This document shows, in pieces, positions 10,683 to 21,121 of a stretch of 64,000 nt of DNA. A program made the translations under genes and the position numbers. How positions within the stretch are numbered: position 1 is the first letter of the stretch; each line of letters opens with the position of its first letter. Source of the DNA: Paenarthrobacter nitroguajacolicus JCM 14115 (GTDB lineage: Bacteria; Actinomycetota; Actinomycetes; Actinomycetales; Micrococcaceae); the NCBI GenBank assembly GCA_001313365.1, contig BBFS01000003.1:71642-135641 (forward strand), read 5' to 3'. A model generated the notes under the pieces. That model saw only the letters and a program-made list of their open reading frames with translations. It searched no databases and was not told where the DNA came from.

Positions 10683-10943
10683 CGTGCCCTTGCGCGATTC
10701 CCAATGAGGCCCCCCCTAGTCGCTTGGCGTTGCGGCGGACCGTGCCAAAGCAACCGGCTAACCAACGGACAGTCTGGCCGTATGCCGGCTGATGCAACCT
10801 CCTGTTGACGTTAAAGAGGTCGGTCGCCGCGGCCCCAATTATTTGGGGGTCGCGACGACGACGGGAACTGCTGATTGCGAGCCTGGGCATCTGTTGCGAG
10901 GCACGAAGGAGGACCCCGTGTTCTCAGCTTTATACGCTGCTCG

Positions 10944-12108
10944 CTAATAGGCCTTCTGTAAGAGCTCCCTTACATCGTCGGCTGATACCGGTCGCGGTGC
11001 TTGACGAATGACAGCTTCCGCCTCGCCCATCGTCGCGCGAACAACGTTTTCCAACGCCTCCGGGCTCAGACCAAATTCACGGATTTGCCGCGGTACTCCC
11101 AGCTTGTCGAAGAGTAGCTCCAGCTCCTCAGGAGCCGACATCGCGTTCGTTGCTCCTCTTGCCCCTGCCATCTCGGTGGCCATCGTGGCCTGTTGGCTTG
11201 CGGTCGCTTCAGCGTAGAACCGCATAACGTGAGGCAGCGTGATGCAGGACGTTACGCCGTGAGGAACGCCGGCCGCACCCAACTGGTGGCCTATGGCATG
11301 GGATAACCCAACTGGTACGTTGTGAACTCCGACCAGTGACATCCAGGCCGCCTGCTGGCAGCGCAGAGCCGCTTCGTAGTCATGAGGGTCAGACGCCGTC
11401 AGGGGGAAGATCCTCGGCCAGGGTGCGGAGAGCCGCAGTGCACAGAGCGGTGGTGAACGGGTGCGCATTCGTGGCATAAGCAATTTCGACCGCATGGTCG
11501 ATGGCCCTGACACCGGTTGTGATCCACAATTTCCTGGGAGTTAGGGCGCACAGCTCCGGATCCAGCACAACAATCCTGGGTGTAAGGGCGAGGTACCTGG
11601 TCAGTTCCTTGGTGTTGGTCGTGTCGTCGACAAAGGCGGCAACGCCATTCCACTCTGCCGCCGATAAGGTCGTAGGCACGGCGATGACAGGAAGCGGGAT
11701 ACCTTGCAGCTCCGGCAGCCCGTGGGAAATGCTGTAGCGCAGGAAGTCCTGCTCCGAATGAATACCCTCCCCCACTCCCAAGGCGGTGAGTTTTGCTGCG
11801 TCAACAGCGGAGCCTCCGCCTATGCCTATCACGACGTCGGCATGTGCGCTCTGAGCAATCTGCACAAGCTCAGCTAGTCGCTTGACTGGGTTATGGGCCT
11901 CGACCCTGCTGTAAACCGCTACGGCACTGGCTCCCAGCGCACTGACGAGATCATCGAATTGTTGGGTGGCGCTGATGGACTTGCCTGCTATGAGAAGGGC
12001 ATGTTTAAGTCCTCGCCGCTCCAGTTCAGCGGGAATTTGCTGGATAGCACCACCGCCCTCGATGACTCGTTCGATACGCGGCATGTCGAAGACACGTGGT
12101 TGACTCAT
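10944..12108 (-). CDS. iron-containing alcohol dehydrogenase (maleylacetate reductase-like)
   Basis: About 388 residues, group III dehydrogenase. The NAD-binding IGIGGGSAVDAAK lies near residue 95, followed by PVIAVPTTLSAAEW. The metal-site histidines appear in AIDHAVEIAYA, GLSHAIGHQLGAAGVPHG and the preceding segments. The spacing (SHAIGHQLG...HG) resembles maleylacetate reductase more than Fe-ethanol dehydrogenases. ATG 12108 was chosen for its GGAGGAAAGA Shine-Dalgarno. One break lies near 11400. It forms a minus-strand group with the flavin dehydrogenase and binding protein upstream, so it likely reduces or oxidises a catabolic intermediate of the imported compound. Confidence 0.85.
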
Positions 12109-12232
12109 TCTTTCCTCCAATAGGGATTGGCACGCCCCCCCGTTCCCGAGGCGTGCCAGCTCCTGTTATCTAGTTTTGACCAGCATGGGGACTTGGCGAG
12201 GTAACCCCCCCGCGGCAGGCCTCTCACCTGCA

Positions 12233-13806
12233 TCAGCTACCGCCTGCTTCCGGCTGCCTCAGCCGCCTTCGATGCAGCTTCGGACTCCGGCACTGCCGGG
12301 ATGGCCGAGCTTGGCTGTCTGCCGCCTCAGCAGCACGGCTGGCCGGTGGAGTTGCCGGTCCCGAAACGGAAGCGTCGCCTGATTCCAGCTCGTTCAGGTA
12401 GCTCACAGCGTTCGCCCCCCCTGCTACTCGACCAAAGGTCATGGAGCGAATTGACGACGTCGCCGGCGGGTACTCGTGGTAGAACAATCCCGTAATTTCG
12501 CCCGCTGCGTAGAGGCCTGGGATCGGCACTCCCCCCCGCCGGAGATGACCCTCGCCTCGGTATCTGTTTTGAGCCCACCAAAGGTGAACGTGATCCTCGC
12601 CTCAAGCGGGTATCCGTAATATGGCCCGGATTCGATCCGATTCGCCCAGTTGGACTTTGGCGGGACGAGACCTTCGGTGCTCAACCCGTCAAGGATTTCG
12701 GGTTGGAATGGTCCACCCGCGGTTGCCGCGTTGAATTCCTGAACGGTGGCTTCGAGTGCTTCCGGGCTGAGACCCAGCTTGCTTGCCAGTTCAGCCAGGG
12801 TCGCGCCCTCCTCGGGCTCCATATCGGTAGTCTCGTAGACCCAGCCTGGACGCATGCGTTCCATGACCGGCTTATCGGTGATGAAGTAGGCCTTCTGGTT
12901 CTGGTTTTTCCAGACTTCGTATGCCAGCAGTTCGAAGTGGGCAAACAGGTAGTCTTCGCCCTCGTCGAAGAAACGCTTGCCCTGTTGATTGACACAGATT
13001 CCATAGTTGTGGCCCCAAATGACTGAGTCCGGGCGACTGGTCCGCGAGTCGACTACCTCCGAGTGGAACATGTCGAACTGTCCAGCTGTGTCGGCCCCAA
13101 TGTCCATGGCCATGCGGATACCGGCACCCTTGTTGCGGTGCAGCCCTGGAACGATTGGCTTAATGTCGACGGCGTTGTTGCAAGGTACTGCGTCAACATT
13201 TCGGGGGGGTTGCCTTCGAACCCGCCCGATGCAATCACGACGGCCTTCGAGCTCAGCGTTCGAAGGAGCCCGTCCTTACCGCGGACCACCACGCCGTTGA
13301 CACGGCCTTCGTCTGAGATGCTGAGCTTTACAGCTTCGGTTTCGTACAGGATCTCTGAATTATCAAACTTCTTGAAGTGCGCGAGGAGGTTGTTGACGAT
13401 TTGAAGACCACCGCCGACAGGCCATTTGATGCTCTTGTCCGTTTCGTATTCAAGAGCAACATCGTTTTCCCAGTGCTGGTAGAGCTCCACCCCCGTGGGC
13501 TTCCAGGTACTTGATGGTTCCGGGGGGGACTTCGCGCTCGAGTGCCAGGCAGTATTCCAAGTCAGCCAGCCCCTTGGAAGTTTCCTGCACTCGGTCCTTC
13601 CAGGATTCGTCGAGCCTGCCGTCTTCGTAGACGCGAAGCCAAGCCATGGTCCAGCGGGACCCTCCGGAACGTTCGTCTTCTGCTCCGACTTCGACCAGCG
13701 CTACCCGGCCGGACCGACCTTCGTCGGCTGCTTTTTCGCAGTAGCTCAGAGCCGCGGAGGCCCCGGCAAAACCGCTACCAATTACGACCAGATCATACTC
13801 AGACAT
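12233..13806 (-). CDS. FAD-dependent dehydrogenase (fumarate reductase/tricarballylate dehydrogenase-like)
   Basis: About 520 residues. An FAD Rossmann motif DLVVIGSGFAGASAAL is at the very start, followed by GGSRWTMAW. VVIASGGFEGNPEML is the second conserved block, and GLYAAGEITGLFYHEYP near the C-terminus is the FAD-closing motif. This fold covers fumarate reductases, 3-ketosteroid 1-dehydrogenases and tricarballylate dehydrogenase (TcuA); the SRWTMAW segment fits TcuA-like proteins best. Frame breaks lie near 12410, 12530, 13200 and 13500. Starts at ATG 13806. It probably desaturates or reduces a carboxylic substrate in the same pathway as its neighbours. Confidence 0.8.
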
Positions 13807-13932
13807 TTCTTGTGTTCTCCATCCATCATCTTTGATGTCTGTCAGCGCATCTGACAGCTTCTTGAGTTTGTTTCTCTTAGTAACTAGAGCTTCCGGTGAT
13901 CAGCTATCTCCGAAGCGGAGTACGCCCGGCTT

Positions 13933-15187
13933 CTACGGCTTCTTCCAGGTAAAGGGATCACTTGGCTTCTCGAAGAAGGCATCAAGCTTGGTACCTGTAA
14001 GCCAGCCACCCTTGGGTTCCAACCAGCCATCGGCATTAGGGTCACAGTTCGATCCAAGCGCCTCCTTGGCTTCGTCGTAACCTATGGGAGACACGCTCAG
14101 CACTATGGACTGAATCTTGGGCCCCTGCTGCTGAAGGATGCGTACCGCCGTCTCGATGCCGAGTTCCATTTCACCCTTGGGCGGCCAAATGTTGTAGCCG
14201 GTGTCCGCGAATTCCGGATGATTCACCCAATAGCATGCAGCGCCCGTTTCTCCACCGATATTGATCGGTACCACAGGCCGGCCAGACTGCTGAAGCGCTT
14301 GCAAGGCGCCCGTAGCAGAGGCAGGCTGCGCGACAATGCCATCCAGCTGGCCCGGGTGGGTAGCCAGAAACTTCTGCACCTCGGTCTTCGTCACAGGCGC
14401 AGACCACATGCCGTTGACGGATCCCACAAGTTTGATGTCAGGGTATTCCTTGAGCGCATCCTGAACTCCGGCCTCAAAATCGATGGCATTGGTGGCTCCC
14501 GGCACACCCTGGACGTCCAAGACGTTGCCCTTGCCGCCGATCTTGTCGAAGACTGACTTAGCAAACACGCTCCCAGCCTGACGGTAGTTGGTCACGGCAC
14601 TGACGGCGTAAGGCGAATCCACGTGCCACTCCAGGCAACGAAAGGAACACCTTTTTCGTGGGCGTATTCAATTGACTGGTTGAGGGCTGTTTTTGCTGAG
14701 CAGCAAGCGATCAAAATGTCGACGCCTTGGTCAACGAGTTGCCGGATCTGCTGGTTCTGCACCGTGTCGTCGCCACCTGACTGGGCAACAATCACCTCTT
14801 TAATCAAGCCAGCCTTCTGGTACCGCGGAACCACATCGTTCATCAGGTGGTCCATGGCCGTCGTCTGCCAGGAATTTCCTGCGTACGGACTCGTATAGCC
14901 GATAGTCCACGGTGCCGGCCCCTTGGGTTGCCACCCCTCACCGTAGGGCGTTGTTCCGATCAACGCGTCAGCATTCTCATAGGCGGTCTGCGCATCAGCT
15001 GGAAGGGATGACAATGCAGACTCGGAAGACGTTGCAGCCCCCGAACCACCTGCCGGACCGAAGTCATTACCGCCGCCACAGGCAGTGAGCGCCAAGACCG
15101 CTGCCAGGCAAAAGCCGCTCCCGTACGCATGGCCAGTTTCTTCCCTCTGTTGGGAGGAGAAACACAATCGTGGTCTTCTTTGACCAT
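13933..15187 (-). CDS. sugar-type ABC transporter substrate-binding lipoprotein
   Basis: About 415 residues. The N-terminus has a basic stretch, a hydrophobic core and a lipobox AVLALTACGGG, so it is exported and lipid-anchored. The mature part is a periplasmic-binding-protein-like fold: WTIGYTSPYAGNSWQTTA, VDQGVDILIACCSAKTALN, GVPFVAWSG, GGKGNVLDVQGVPGATNA. ATG 15187 follows AAGGAGTTCAGA. Frame breaks lie near 14620 and 15120. It is the probable partner of the ATPase/permease operon at 6420-10047. Two FadR-type half sites upstream suggest the same GntR regulator controls both. Confidence 0.85.
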
Positions 15188-15253
15188 TCTGAACTCCTTA
15201 GATGTTGGCTGACAACCACTACACGTCAGCCGGCGACGGATACGCGCCAACTC

Positions 15254-15281
15254 GTTTGTATGAAGAACGAATGTATGACAA
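15254..15281. promoter_or_regulatory. pair of FadR-type half-sites upstream of the binding protein
   Basis: TTTGTATGA and, about 17 bp later, TGTATGACA (15272-15280) share the core of the perfect repeat at 6307-6321. They lie 70-95 bp upstream of the binding-protein start. Confidence 0.4.
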
Positions 15282-15427
15282 TCATAACGAGCTGTTCCAT
15301 GAGTATAGGAGTGAGGCCAGTCACGCGCAATAGCTTTCGGGCGCCGCCGGGATCTTGAGGATTGGCCGATCGTCTGACAGTATGTCGATCGATCGCTATA
15401 CGCCTTGAAGCTAGGGAATGGAGTGGC

Positions 15428-16259
15428 ATGGAAAAAGATCAGCTGAAGGTCCGTGTACTTGAGACCGGGGGGGTCATGGAAGCAGACATGGCCTGGCTCC
15501 TGTTGAAGCCGGGACGGATCATTGCGGACCGCAACAACAAGGAGCGTCAGCGTGAGTGGGGGCGAAATCCCAACCCATGCAGTCTTGATTGAGCATCCCG
15601 AGGGTCGAATTCTTTGGGACACGGGCGTCCCCCCCGGGACTGGAGTTCCCGCTGGCAAGAGAGCGGCATGGATAATTACTTCCCAGTCAAGACTGAATCA
15701 TCGAGTGAATCCGGATTCCTGGACTCTTCTCTTGCCCAAGTGGGTCTTGAGCCCGCCGACATAGACCTACTCATTCTTTCCCACCTGCATCTTGACCACG
15801 CGGGCAACGCTCGACTTTTCGACAACGGCAGGACCAAGATTGTCGCCAATCGTAAGGAACTGGAGGGAGTTCAGGAAATCATGGGCTCGCACCTTGGTGG
15901 GCACCTGAAGGCGGACTTCGAAGGCTTGAAGATCGATGCCATCGAGGGAGATACCGAGATTGTTCCTGGGGGTTTCCGTCATAGACACTCCTGGACACAC
16001 GTGGGGGGGAACCATGTCTCTTCAGGTCGATCTCCCGGAGGACGGGACGAAGATCTTCACCTCCGACGCAGTCTACTTGCGGGACTCTTTCGGCCCACCG
16101 GCGGTAGGCGCCGCCGTCGTCTGGAATAACCTTCTCTGGCTTGAGTCGGTCGAGAAGCTCCGGCGAATCCAAGAGCGGACGAACGCCGAGATGATTTTCG
16201 GGCACGAATCCGAGCAGACGAGCCAGATACGGTGGGCGCACCAAGGTCACTACCAGTGA
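15428..16259 (+). CDS. MBL-fold metallo-hydrolase, N-acyl-homoserine-lactonase-like
   Basis: About 275 residues. The zinc motif [10 protein letters not shown] (HxHxDH) lies near residue 110, followed by a later His in PGHTWGTMSLQV, an Asp in FTSDAVYL and a final His in IFGHESEQ. The N-terminal GVMEADMAW...[17 protein letters not shown] matches AttM/AiiA-type lactonases. It may open a lactone ring in the catabolic pathway or quench acyl-homoserine lactones. Frame breaks lie near 15560, 15630 and 16005. Its stop overlaps the GTG of the next gene (GTGA). Confidence 0.83.
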
Positions 16260-16651
16260 TTCTTTATGACTTCCGATGCACCAATGGACATGATTTCGAG
16301 GCAGGCCTCACATCGATGTTTGCCGACGACCCGAATTGCCCTTCATGTTCGTCTGCCGCGAAGAGGAAACCTCCGCGCGTAGGCCTCAGTGGCCGAGTCG
16401 ATCCCGGGCCATCAAAAGAGGACCGCCCACGCAGCTGGCAACAGGTCAACGGCGGAGACCCGGACACTGTCCGCGCATGGCAACGAAGCATTGAGAAACG
16501 GGAAAAACTCGAAGATCACTACGCCGAACTTGCTGGAGATAATCGGCCGGTGTTGGCGCACGAGGGTATCTTTGCCGGCCAACCCCCCCTCAGAGTTGGA
16601 GACGACATCAATACCGCCAGGAAGAGCGTTCCAAAGCATGGTGAACCCTGA
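16256..16651 (+). CDS. FmdB-like zinc-ribbon protein
   Basis: GTG start overlapping the hydrolase stop. The N-terminus [31 protein letters not shown] shows the FmdB pattern: a first Cys, NGHDFE, then CPSC about 20 residues later. The remaining ~100 residues are charged and without clear domains. FmdB proteins are putative regulators often beside amide- or lactone-cleaving enzymes. Function here is unknown, but the coupling implies a role with the MBL hydrolase. Confidence 0.7.
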   Translation: MILYDFRCTNGHDFEAGLTSMFADDPNCPSCSSAAKRKPPRVGLSGRVDPGPSKEDRPRSWQQVNGGDPDTVRAWQRSIEKREKLEDHYAELAGDNRPVLAHEGIFAGQPPLRVGDDINTARKSVPKHGEP

Positions 16652-16723
16652 CAACCAGGACGAGGCTTCCCTTGTAATTGAGCCGGATGAATTCTCAGTG
16701 ACAGCCGCAGGAGGCGCGCAGGA

Positions 16724-17770
16724 TCAGTTCAGCGGGGGGAAGACCTTTGTCTGAACTTCCTCTGCGGGAGGTTCCAGCAGGGCGTCCAGCGCGGCTCGGG
16801 CCATATCCGCAACCGGCTGGGCGACCGTGCTGAGCCGGGGGGGCCATGTGTATTCAGATTCGGGTGAGCCGTCGAAGGAAAAGACCGCCATGTCCTCTGG
16901 TACACGAATGCCGCCTTCGTGGAGGGCGCACAATAGAGCAACAGCCTGCTGGTCTGAGCTGACAAAGACTGCGGTGGGACGCTCGATTCGGGCAAGCAGT
17001 TCCTGGCCGGCATAGTAACCACCCTCCCGCGTAAACGGAACCCGAAGGACAGGGCCGGGGGGGATGAGGCCCGCGTTCTCGATACCTTGGCGCCAACCAG
17101 CCTCGCGCGTGTCCCGATCGCCGCCGGCGTTGGTACCCATGACAAGCCCAATGCGTTCATGGCCATGACCGATGAGATGCTCCACCGCCATGCGCGCTCC
17201 ATCCTGGAAGGCCACACCGACGGAGCTGGCACCGTGCCCCCCCTCCGCAGTGTGTTTCATGCTGACGGGATCGCCTGCCGTCGCAAGGTCGGTGCCGTGG
17301 TTCAGGAGGACGACGGGAATGTCGGCCAATTCGAGGTCAATCAAATCGGGCTCCAACAGTTCACTCCACAGAAACAGGCCATCCACTCTTCGTGCTGCGA
17401 AGTTCTTTATCAGTCGGCGCTCTGTTCGCAATGAAGCCTGCGAATCCGCCAATAGGAGGGTATAGCCACGCTCGGCCGCAGCGTTCTCAACGGCGCGGGC
17501 GAGCATGGCGAAAAACGGATTCATGCATCGGGAACGATCATGGCGAGCATCTCGCTTGACCCCAAAGCGAGTGCTCTGGCTGCCGCATTGGGCCGATAGC
17601 CAGTGCCCTGATCGCCTGCCGCACCTTCGCTGTATTCGCAGGCGAGACTGCTCTGGGCCCACCGTTGACTACATAACTGACCACGGCGCTGCTGACCCCC
17701 CCGCCATCCTGGCGACGTCGTCGCGCGTGATGGGCTTGGCCTGTGAAGTCGGGTGCGGCATGGCAACCAT
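16724..17770 (-). CDS. LacI-family transcriptional repressor
   Basis: About 345 residues after bridging. The HTH reads ITRDDVARMAGVSSAVVSYV near the N-terminus, followed by the hinge region GYRPNAAARALALGSS. The ligand domain starts LAMIVPDAMNPFFAMLARAVE, with PTAVFVSSDQQAVALL and MAVFSFDGSPESEYTWP later. Starts at 17770 or 17761 are both possible. It lies 12 bp after the Gfo/Idh/MocA gene on the same strand. It likely binds the CTACGCGCGTAG palindrome and the related site in the divergent promoter at 19043-19129 to control the alpha-galactoside genes. Confidence 0.86.
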
Positions 17771-17782
17771 GCTAGCTGTCTT

Positions 17783-19020
17783 TCACTTGGCGGTTTCGCG
17801 AAGTACCGGGTTGGGCAGCTCTGCGGGGGGGCTTCGCCGAAGTCGTGCACGGGCAGGCGTTCACCGCCGCGCAGGGCCGATTGGTGGGCCACGATGCCGG
17901 GCAACGTGTAGCGGGCCGCTTCCCAAGCGTTTACCGGAGGGAGAGTGCCCGTATTGATGGCTGTGACGAAGTCATCAACGAGGAAGTGGTGGCTGCCTCG
18001 TGGCCATTGGGCATGCCGCGGAACTCTGCTGGCAGCCGTTCGGCGTCGTGCACGGGCGCCATGCCGGAGATAAAGGCATCGCGAAGTGCGGGCGACACGT
18101 CGGCCAGCATGGGGGGGTCATCGAGGTCCATGGTGGCCTGGGTCTTGAGCTGGTCACTGATGTCGGTTACTTCATGCTTGTCCTGCCAGACGCTGACCAG
18201 GGCGAGCTGTTCCATGCTTGCCTCTGTACCGAAGTAGCGGAAGCGGCTCTCGCGCAGGTGGGACGGGTACCCCACCCTGCGGAACTCGTTGATGCGCATG
18301 GACCCGCCGCCGTCGAGTTCGAACAAGGCGCTGGCGTTGGAGAAGTCGTTGCCAAACATGCTTACCTCGCGGTCAAAGACGCCATCTCCGCGCTCGTCCC
18401 GGACCCCGACGCAGCTGACACTGACGGCGTGACCGCCGGTTGCTCCGAGCACTCCGCCCACGGAGTGGGTCGGGTAGAGCATGGGCGGGTAGCTGGCTGT
18501 GGTCTTCCAGTTTTCTCCGCCACTGTACTGGTACGCGTCGTAGAAGCCGAGGTCCATGTCGTGGACGTAGTCGCCTTCGGCGTAGAAGATCCGCCCGAAG
18601 CGCCCTCGGCGTTCTTGTTGCGGGCAAAAACGGTTGCGGGGGGGTTGTAGTAGCTGGTCTCACCCATCATGTATGTCAGCCCGGTGTCCCGGACCGCGTC
18701 GATGATTTCTGCGATCTCCGCTTCGGAGATGGCCATCGGCACGGCGGAATAGACATGCTTGCCTGCCCGCAGCGCTTGGACCACCAGGGCCCGCGCGTCC
18801 AGCGCTGGGTGAAGATTGCCACGCGTCGACATCGCTTTCAAGCATTGACTCGAAGCTGTCGAACGTCCCTGCCGCACCTGCGCTGAGGCTTTGGGCCTCC
18901 GCGCGCTCGGCGACGAGGTCGGTGAAGTAGATCTCTGAGATTCCGGGGGTGGGCGGCGAAGAGCTTGGCAAAGACGCCAGAGAACTGTCCGGCACCAACG
19001 ATTCCAATTGAAGAAGTCAT
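17783..19020 (-). CDS. Gfo/Idh/MocA family oxidoreductase
   Basis: About 410 residues. NAD-binding N-terminus SIGIVGAGQFSGVFAKLFAA, then ALRAGKHVYSAVPMAIS (family EKP loop replaced by SAVPM), GLTYMMGETSYYNP, and a C-terminal beta-sheet domain with YSGGENWKTTASYPPMLYPTHS. Reading the G run near 17826 correctly ends the protein with AELPNPVLRETAK (TGA at 17783-17785). Located in an alpha-galactoside locus, it may oxidise a sugar or sugar acid at a hydroxyl group. It is divergent from the importer genes, with operators between. Confidence 0.84.
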
Positions 19021-19042
19021 GAGAAGAAGTATGGACAGGAAA

Positions 19043-19055
19043 TCTACGCGCGTCA
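19043..19055. promoter_or_regulatory. candidate LacI operator, half-conserved copy
   Basis: TCTACGCGCGTCA shares ten bases with the perfect palindrome 75 bp away and sits just upstream of the Gfo/Idh/MocA start, where it would block that promoter. Confidence 0.5.
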
Positions 19056-19117
19056 ATATTGCCAAAAAGAGTCAACTGAGAACCATCATTTCCGGCAGAC
19101 TGTTGCCATTTCCAAAA

Positions 19118-19129
19118 CTACGCGCGTAG
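19118..19129. promoter_or_regulatory. candidate LacI operator, perfect palindrome CTACGCGCGTAG
   Basis: A perfect 12-bp palindrome 45 bp upstream of the permease start, with the central CG step typical of LacI-family sites. Together with 19043-19055 it could support looping or dual repression. Confidence 0.6.
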
Positions 19130-19173
19130 AGTGGCCGTCAATTGTTGCCTGCCTCACAGGAGAGGGATCGAAG

Positions 19174-20127
19174 ATGACCACCATCAGCAAACACCCACCC
19201 ACCGCACCGCCGAAGATGCCGCAGCGTTCAAGTCCGGGCCACCGCAAGGTCAAACTACGTGACACAAAGGTCGCGCTGCTGTTTATACTTCCGGCGATGA
19301 TCGGCCTCGTTGCCTTTTCACTCGTCCCCACCATCCGCGGCATCTACCTCAGCTTCACGGAATACAGCATCCTGGGTGAGCCCACATGGGTCGGGGGGGT
19401 GGACAATTACACCGCGATCTTCAAGGATGAACTCTTTTGGAACGCCATGGGCGTCACCCTCCAGTACGTCGCCCTCAACATTGTGTTTCAGACCGTGATC
19501 GCCTTGGGCTTGGCCCTACTGATGCACCGGGTGGCCAAATCCACCTTCATCCGAGGGGGGGCGCTGTTGCTGCCGTTCCTGGTGGCCAACGTCATTGTCG
19601 CCCTCCTCTGGTTCTGGATGCTCGACTATCAAATCGGCATCGTCAACGAAATCATCAGCTGGATGGGTCTCCCCCCCGCGTCGCCTTCTTCGGCAGCGAA
19701 CAATGGGCCATTCCCACCATCGCCTTCGTCAACGTCTGGCGGCACATGGGCTACACCGCGCTGCTCATCTTCGCCGGGCTCCAGGCCATCCCCCCACCAT
19801 GTCTACGAGGTGGCCTCCCTGGATGGAGCCTCCCCCTCCAGGACCTTTTGGAGCATCACCATGCCACTCTTGCGCCCGGTCTTGGCACTGGTCCTTGTGG
19901 TCACCGTGATCGGATCATTCCAGGTCTTCGACACCGTCGCGGTTACCACCGGCGGCGGTCCGGTCAATGCCACCCGCGTCATCCAGATGTACATCTACCA
20001 AAAAGCCTTCGGCGAATCGGACTTCGGCTATGCCTCCGCCCTGTCCGTCATTCTCTTCGTGATTCTCGCACTTGTGGCCTTCCTCCAGATGAAGTTCCTC
20101 AAGGGCAACGAATCAGATCTGGACTAA
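19174..20127 (+). CDS. sugar ABC transporter permease (MalF-type)
   Basis: About 317 residues, six transmembrane spans. The N-terminus is followed by VALLFILPAMIGLVAFSLVPT. The ATPase-contact EAA loop is visible as YEVASLDGA...TFWSITMPLLRP. It ends QMKFLKGNESDLD. Frame breaks at about 19394, 19555, 19670 and 19790 sit at G or C runs. First gene of an importer operon (permease, permease, binding protein) without its own ATPase, as is usual for CUT1 transporters that share MsiK-like ATPases encoded elsewhere. Confidence 0.88.
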   Translation: MTTISKHPPTAPPKMPQRSSPGHRKVKLRDTKVALLFILPAMIGLVAFSLVPTIRGIYLSFTEYSILGEPTWVGGVDNYTAIFKDELFWNAMGVTLQYVALNIVFQTVIALGLALLMHRVAKSTFIRGGALLLPFLVANVIVALLWFWMLDYQIGIVNEIISWMGLPPASPSSAANNGPFPPSPSSTSGGTWATPRCSSSPGSRPSPHHVYEVASLDGASPSRTFWSITMPLLRPVLALVLVVTVIGSFQVFDTVAVTTGGGPVNATRVIQMYIYQKAFGESDFGYASALSVILFVILALVAFLQMKFLKGNESDLD

Positions 20128-20139
20128 GGAACCTCAGCC

Positions 20140-21046
20140 ATGACTACTCAAACATTTAAGGTCCGCAAGGCACTCAATTGGCGCCGTATCGGCGCTTGGA
20201 TTGCCATCGTCGTCGCGCTTGTCATCACCATTTTCCCGTTCCTCTGGATGCTGCGCACCGCACTGTCCAGCAACCACTCCTTGGCGTCCAACTCCGGGAG
20301 CTCTTACCTGCAGACTTCTCCTGGGGGGGCGCTTCAAGCGTGTCTTTGGAATGCAAACCACGGAGGAGGCCATCGCCGATGGAGGCTCCGGTGCAGCGAT
20401 CGACTTCTGGCTGTACTTGCGCAACTCGATACTCTTCTCAACCGTGACAACCGCAGCGCAGGTCTTTTTCAGCGCTCTTGCCGCCTACGCCTTCGCCCGC
20501 CTGCGCTGGCCGGGACGCGAGAAGGTCTTCTCGGTGTTCCTGGCCACGATGATGATCCCCGGAATCTTCACAGCACTGCCCAACTTCCTCATGATCAAGA
20601 ACCTCGGGCTGCTGAATACGTTCGCCGGCATGACACTGCCGTTCCTCTTCATGTCGGCCTTCGCCATCTTCTTCCTCCGCCAGTTCTTCCTCAGCATGTC
20701 CCGCGAAGTTGAAGAAGCGGCAATGCTCGACGGCGCCAAACACCTGCGCATCTTCTTCCAGATTGTGCTTCCCAACGCCGCCGCCCCCCCATCGCCACAC
20801 TGGCGCTGCTGACCTTCATCGGTCAGTGGAACGAGTACTTCTGGCCCCTGCTGGTGGGCAACGATGAGAGCATCCGCGTCCTCACCGTGGGACTCAGCGT
20901 CTTCAAATCACAATCCCCCCCAAGGCGCCCCGGACTGGTCCGGCCTCATGGCGGCCACCATCGTTGCGGCAGTGCCCATCCTCATCTTGTTCCTCGCCTT
21001 CGGCAAGAAGGTAGTCAACTCCATCGGATTCTCCGGCATCAAATAG
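20140..21046 (+). CDS. sugar ABC transporter permease (MalG-type)
   Basis: The second CUT1 permease. It has AIVVALVITIFPFLWMLRTALS at the N-terminus, the AAYAFARLRWPGR segment, the EAA loop REVEEAAMLDGAKHLRIFFQIVLPNAA, and a C-terminus ILFLAFGKKVVNSIGFSGIK. The G run at 20333-20339 has seven bases where the protein needs four (SWGAFKRVF). Starts 12 bp after the upstream permease. Confidence 0.88.
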
Positions 21047-21121
21047 CCCGCTGAGCCCAACCGCTTAACCTCACTTCCCCCCCGCTCCGGGCATCCTCAT
21101 GCCCTCTTCGAAAGGTCCATC

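Noticed and set aside
16638..16754. A 38-residue frame ([13 protein letters not shown]...) overlapping the FmdB end
   Set aside because: Too short, overlaps the convergent LacI end, and no homology or Shine-Dalgarno was seen.
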